Positions 63,001 to 64,000 of a DNA stretch of 64,000 nt are shown piece by piece. The stretch's first letter is position 1; each line of letters opens with the position of its first letter. The position numbers and the translations under genes were made by a program. The DNA is from Aliikangiella coralliicola (lineage in GTDB: Bacteria > Pseudomonadota > Gammaproteobacteria > Enterobacterales > Kangiellaceae), in assembly GCF_007004725.1 (NCBI RefSeq), contig NZ_ML660165.1:310001-374000 (forward strand), given 5' to 3'. The notes beneath the pieces are model-generated. The model did not search any database. It was given only the letters and a program-made list of their open reading frames with translations, and was not told the origin of the DNA.

Positions 63001-64000
63001 AGGATCATTGGCGACAATGGTAAAATTGTAGAGCTCACTTTCGATCGCAGTTGCTAAATTTAGTGATTGGATTTCCGGCACTAGACCAGTATTTGCAACT
63101 ACTGTAATCACAATATTTTGAACCTGTGTTAACCCTCCCGCGTCGGTTACAGTCAAGGTGATATTATGTTGGCCAATATCATCATCAGTCGTACGCCAAA
63201 CCACCGCTTGATTAGCCTGTTGCACTAACATATGAGACGGTGAATTTTCTAAGGAAATCTGATGAACGTCACCAAAATCATCCTTAATGCCCAATTCATA
63301 ATGATAAAGATTACCAGCAACAACCGTCTGTGGAGCTAAACTAATTATTTGAGGCGGATGATTGATTCTTTTTACATTCAACGCGTATGTTTGAACGTCT
63401 GATAATCCATAGACATCAGAAACTTTTACTGAAACAGGCAATGCGACAATCTGATTGTTAGTCACATCACATTCTAGCAATGTCACAGATTCATCAATAA
63501 CGACAAAAAGTAATTCCGCACTTTCTAAAACAATATTTTCAACCGATACATTAATACTCGCGCTTTTAGCTAACCCATTGATTATTGATTCACCGAGTAA
63601 AATACCGCCGTTAGACGGATTACCTTGATAAAACTTAACAGAAAAATCAGTAAGCACGGATAATTGACCACGGTTTAATATAGTCACCGCGAGTGTCTGG
63701 TTATCTTCATCGTAAACAACACCATGTGCAGTAATGTCTGGAAGTAACTCGCTACTTTTTGCATTAACATTAAAGCCTTCTGTTAACCAAAAATTAACCT
63801 CGTTAACAATTTGGCCCTGATTGTCTGTTGCCGATGGATAAAAGCGACTTTGGTTCCAAGTACTAATCACGCTTCCCCAGCTTTCAGAGCCGCTATCGTA
63901 CATAGCGACACCGCTGTACCCGGTAACAAGAATTTCGACACTGTCGTCACCATCCAAATCGGCAACAATAGGATGTTCCATAATAGTGCCGCTATTGTGG
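57028..64000 (-). CDS. Rhs/YD-repeat polymorphic toxin with C-terminal deaminase domain (5' end outside window)
   Basis: Open from the right edge to the stop at 57028; the first ATG at 63981 is internal, since codons HNSGTI continue before it. Over 2320 residues are present. From the N side: an FG-GAP loop (VADLDGDDSVEI), a CARDB-like domain, about five cadherin/He_PIG-like Ig domains (about 62.0-63.4 kb), a GNFSITFEDKSIPLAGIP segment that opens the Rhs part, dozens of YD repeats (57.9-60.9 kb) and the Rhs core ending DPVNNIDPTGN near 57.68 kb. The remaining C-terminus is a toxin domain with CAE (57187-57195) and PPCGIC (57052-57069), the zinc motifs of the YwqJ-like deaminase group. A candidate immunity gene follows 11 nt later. 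The toxin is expected to edit bases in nucleic acid of rival cells. Confidence 0.88.
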   Translation of the reverse strand, partial: HNSGTIMEHPIVADLDGDDSVEILVTGYSGVAMYDSGSESWGSVISTWNQSRFYPSATDNQGQIVNEVNFWLTEGFNVNAKSSELLPDITAHGVVYDEDNQTLAVTILNRGQLSVLTDFSVKFYQGNPSNGGILLGESIINGLAKSASINVSVENIVLESAELLFVVIDESVTLLECDVTNNQIVALPVSVKVSDVYGLSDVQTYALNVKRINHPPQIISLAPQTVVAGNLYHYELGIKDDFGDVHQISLENSPSHMLVQQANQAVVWRTTDDDIGQHNITLTVTDAGGLTQVQNIVITVVANTGLVPEIQSLNLATAIESELYNFTIVANDPDGDNNLIVYELRDEPAGMTVNASSGEVSWTPMTSQVGEHYFSVVARDNEGLSNELGVTVTVVSNNTDNDRPVITSVPDFNAPINGTYQYQVVATDINGDPLTYQLRAAPEGMLINTAGLITWTLIGEPVGVHLVDILVFDDKGGAATQTYQLNVGDSQLPVVLSTPPLSAWVDQLYQYEVKAYDPEGSGLTYTLLNSPESMQIESNSGVITWTPSEAESGIQAVSIKVADSKNGSAFQNYSIFVNQHEQNHAPVITSEPSFVGVVDQVYTYQINAPDEDGDLLSYHVVSGPDNLSVDVNGLVTWTPGLLQVGEHSVTLQVDDSTYQVAQSYNITVYDEPLPLNIDVSVTPKVALIDQPVSIHVTASGGSGDKQIEVTVDGVSQSIIDDVAIFTPTAKGRYDVVVSANDGNQTVEENYFFTVGDADDTTPPIVTIHSPGSHAEITSLTEIVASIQDDNLANYFVALFEAGESLNFENATILASGSNNITEAPVAEFDPSVLLNGLYHILIQAEDLNGQWTTNSVTLRVTGDLKVGNFSITFEDKSIPLAGIPIRVTRTYDSRQKSKALDFGYGWSVGYQDVKIQESSQPTRGWRQYASNSLFNIDGQSVSLPSSCTSSFSEKLVTVTLPDGDVETFVAKGRPVSGGLVSLSHPDCTLLGGRYINLEFEAKDGTDSELVSLDGQSLYLTNVDGGNLALDIIETAAVDAKSYQLTTRTGFVYKLDQYFGIETVTDPNGNTLTYSDSGIVHSSGKSVTFNRDANGRIKSITDPNGHVIQYDYSATGNLKSVTDELGSTTNFTYNNSHGLLDITDLLGRKVVKNIYNDDGRLIAQEDSDGNRTSFDHDLAGRQSVVTDRLGRTTVLYYDDEGNVTSQVDALSGVTTFTFDTNGNQLSQTDPLGRKSTATYNDNDDQLTQTNALDETVSFTYNSRGQELTVSDESGHVFTNTYDAVGNLLSIKDPQDNVTGSDINAQGLPAKVTDALGNETTYTYDDEGNKLTETNPLGEVTTFTYDDNNNVLTETRSRTLADESVVNETTTYEYDKRNRVIKTTDALGNISTVEYDLVGNQKATVDSLNRRTEYDYDAFGRLTETRFADGSKTTKTYDKEGNLLTETDRLGRVTSFEYDGLNRLFKTTYADGSITQTEYDAVGQVTAEIDAKGNRTEHDYDLAGRRIKTTNALNNIHQFAYDANGNLTSETDALNRITSYTYDSLDRKTQTTFANTSTMSDGFDALARKTSMTDQAGVVTNYAYDALGRLLSVTDVEGNVTSFTYDEAGNKLTQTDAEGRTTSWSYDALGRVLTRTLPLGQVESFTYDSVGNMLTHTDFNGELSTYVYDTNNRVTSITYAKDDSVESFTYDLSGNRLTATSSLGTWTYTYDVMNRLSSETKPNGDKLEYGYDLNGNKTQLKVTYANGDIETETLSYDELNRLASLTDSEGNITTYGYDSVGNRTSVSYQNGSSQTYAYDNLNRLTRVQHYDGTGALIKQFDYTLHATGRRTKIDESNGRSMAYTFDSLYRLTGETITDSVNGNRVATFEYDKVGNRLAETIDGTRKTFTFDNNDRVLTNGSVTYSYDENGNTLTEGNGTTTKTFTYNAQNKLTSFSDGSATASYQYNVDGIRMSQTVNFETTQYLVDNNQQYAQVIAEIDSSDSVTKRYVYGDDLISQTLAGETYFYLYDGLGSTRNLTDSQGVVTDSYDYEAFGELLNQTGNTENAYRYTGEQFDETLNQYYLRARYYSQGVGRFTQQDTWMGRNFDPITLHKYLYANVDPVNNIDPTGNFSLGQALSAINTAATIYSVATSTYNVLESAAAGEGEVTAKDVGLAFLSAVAGATAGKLLKLLSKACKKKRQCNYLKARAEAEAKIRLKVLTIPNSRLQRRAKPWRIVVITGAYDIKRGRGTAATNGPAKPNARLQAHGRKFGLSIGQRNACGTRNTVGRCAEWRAAGNLTRSGSRVKHIRWTAAYLVRKGENGFARLGDAIPPCGICATAGFHP

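Noticed and set aside
63981-63983. Start codon of the Rhs gene at 63981
   Set aside because: The reading frame stays open to the window edge (HNSGTI before this Met), so the true start is outside the window.
1-64000. tRNA, rRNA, CRISPR arrays, phage genes
   Set aside because: No cloverleaf, rRNA-like, repeat-spacer or phage structural sequence noticed on reading; a dedicated scan was not possible.

Overview
The window looks like chromosome of a marine-type gammaproteobacterium with low GC (about 40 percent by eye). Signs are an AcpH-type ACP phosphodiesterase, a DUF2789 protein, a GlyGly-CTERM-like surface protein, an HME-RND metal pump and many exported hydrolases. A relative of Kangiella/Aliikangiella/Pleionea is my guess, not a demonstrated placement. 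I see no rRNA, tRNA, CRISPR array, phage module or intact insertion sequence.

Layout. 1-6.0 kb: a czcCBA-type heavy-metal efflux operon (+), preceded by the 3' end of another gene. 6.2-8.6 kb: a two-gene operon (-) for a two-copy surface protein with a GlyGly-CTERM-like tail. 9.1-13.7 kb: AcpH, a cold-shock protein with a clear promoter and a leader of about 157 nt, an ArsR regulator with two SRPBCC/AHSA1 proteins, and an MsrA-thioredoxin-MsrB fusion. 13.9-20.6 kb: an unrecognised envelope cluster (retropepsin-PDZ protease, small lipoprotein, 750-residue exported protein, TPR protein) opposite a helix-turn-helix protein. 20.6-26.1 kb: acetyltransferase, membrane protein, LytTR two-component pair, exported alpha/beta hydrolase, DUF2789.

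26.7-44.3 kb: secreted proteins. These include an FG-GAP protein, an S8 protease, a large putative carbohydrate-active protein and an M14 carboxypeptidase; the last three end in the same kind of short chitin-binding-like module. Among them lies an unrecognised three-gene membrane/periplasm/lipoprotein operon (34.2-38.4 kb). An S9 peptidase closes the region. 44.6-46.7 kb: a 700-residue protein that appears to join a Bd3614-like nucleic-acid deaminase to a C-terminal OTU/papain-like cysteine protease. 47-54.3 kb: an isochorismatase-fold lipoprotein, small exported proteins and a 1314-residue lipoprotein with eight Cys-containing InlB-type repeats and a probable beta-helix.

54.6-64 kb: a MITE-like inverted-repeat element, two membrane-anchored proteins (one TerB-like), and a very large Rhs/YD protein that runs off the right edge. 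Its C-terminus carries CAE and PCxxC motifs of a deaminase toxin, with a candidate immunity gene 11 nt downstream.

The strongest candidates for something new are the deaminase-protease fusion, the Rhs deaminase/immunity pair, and the two unrecognised envelope operons. All family assignments come from reading motifs; no database search was possible.
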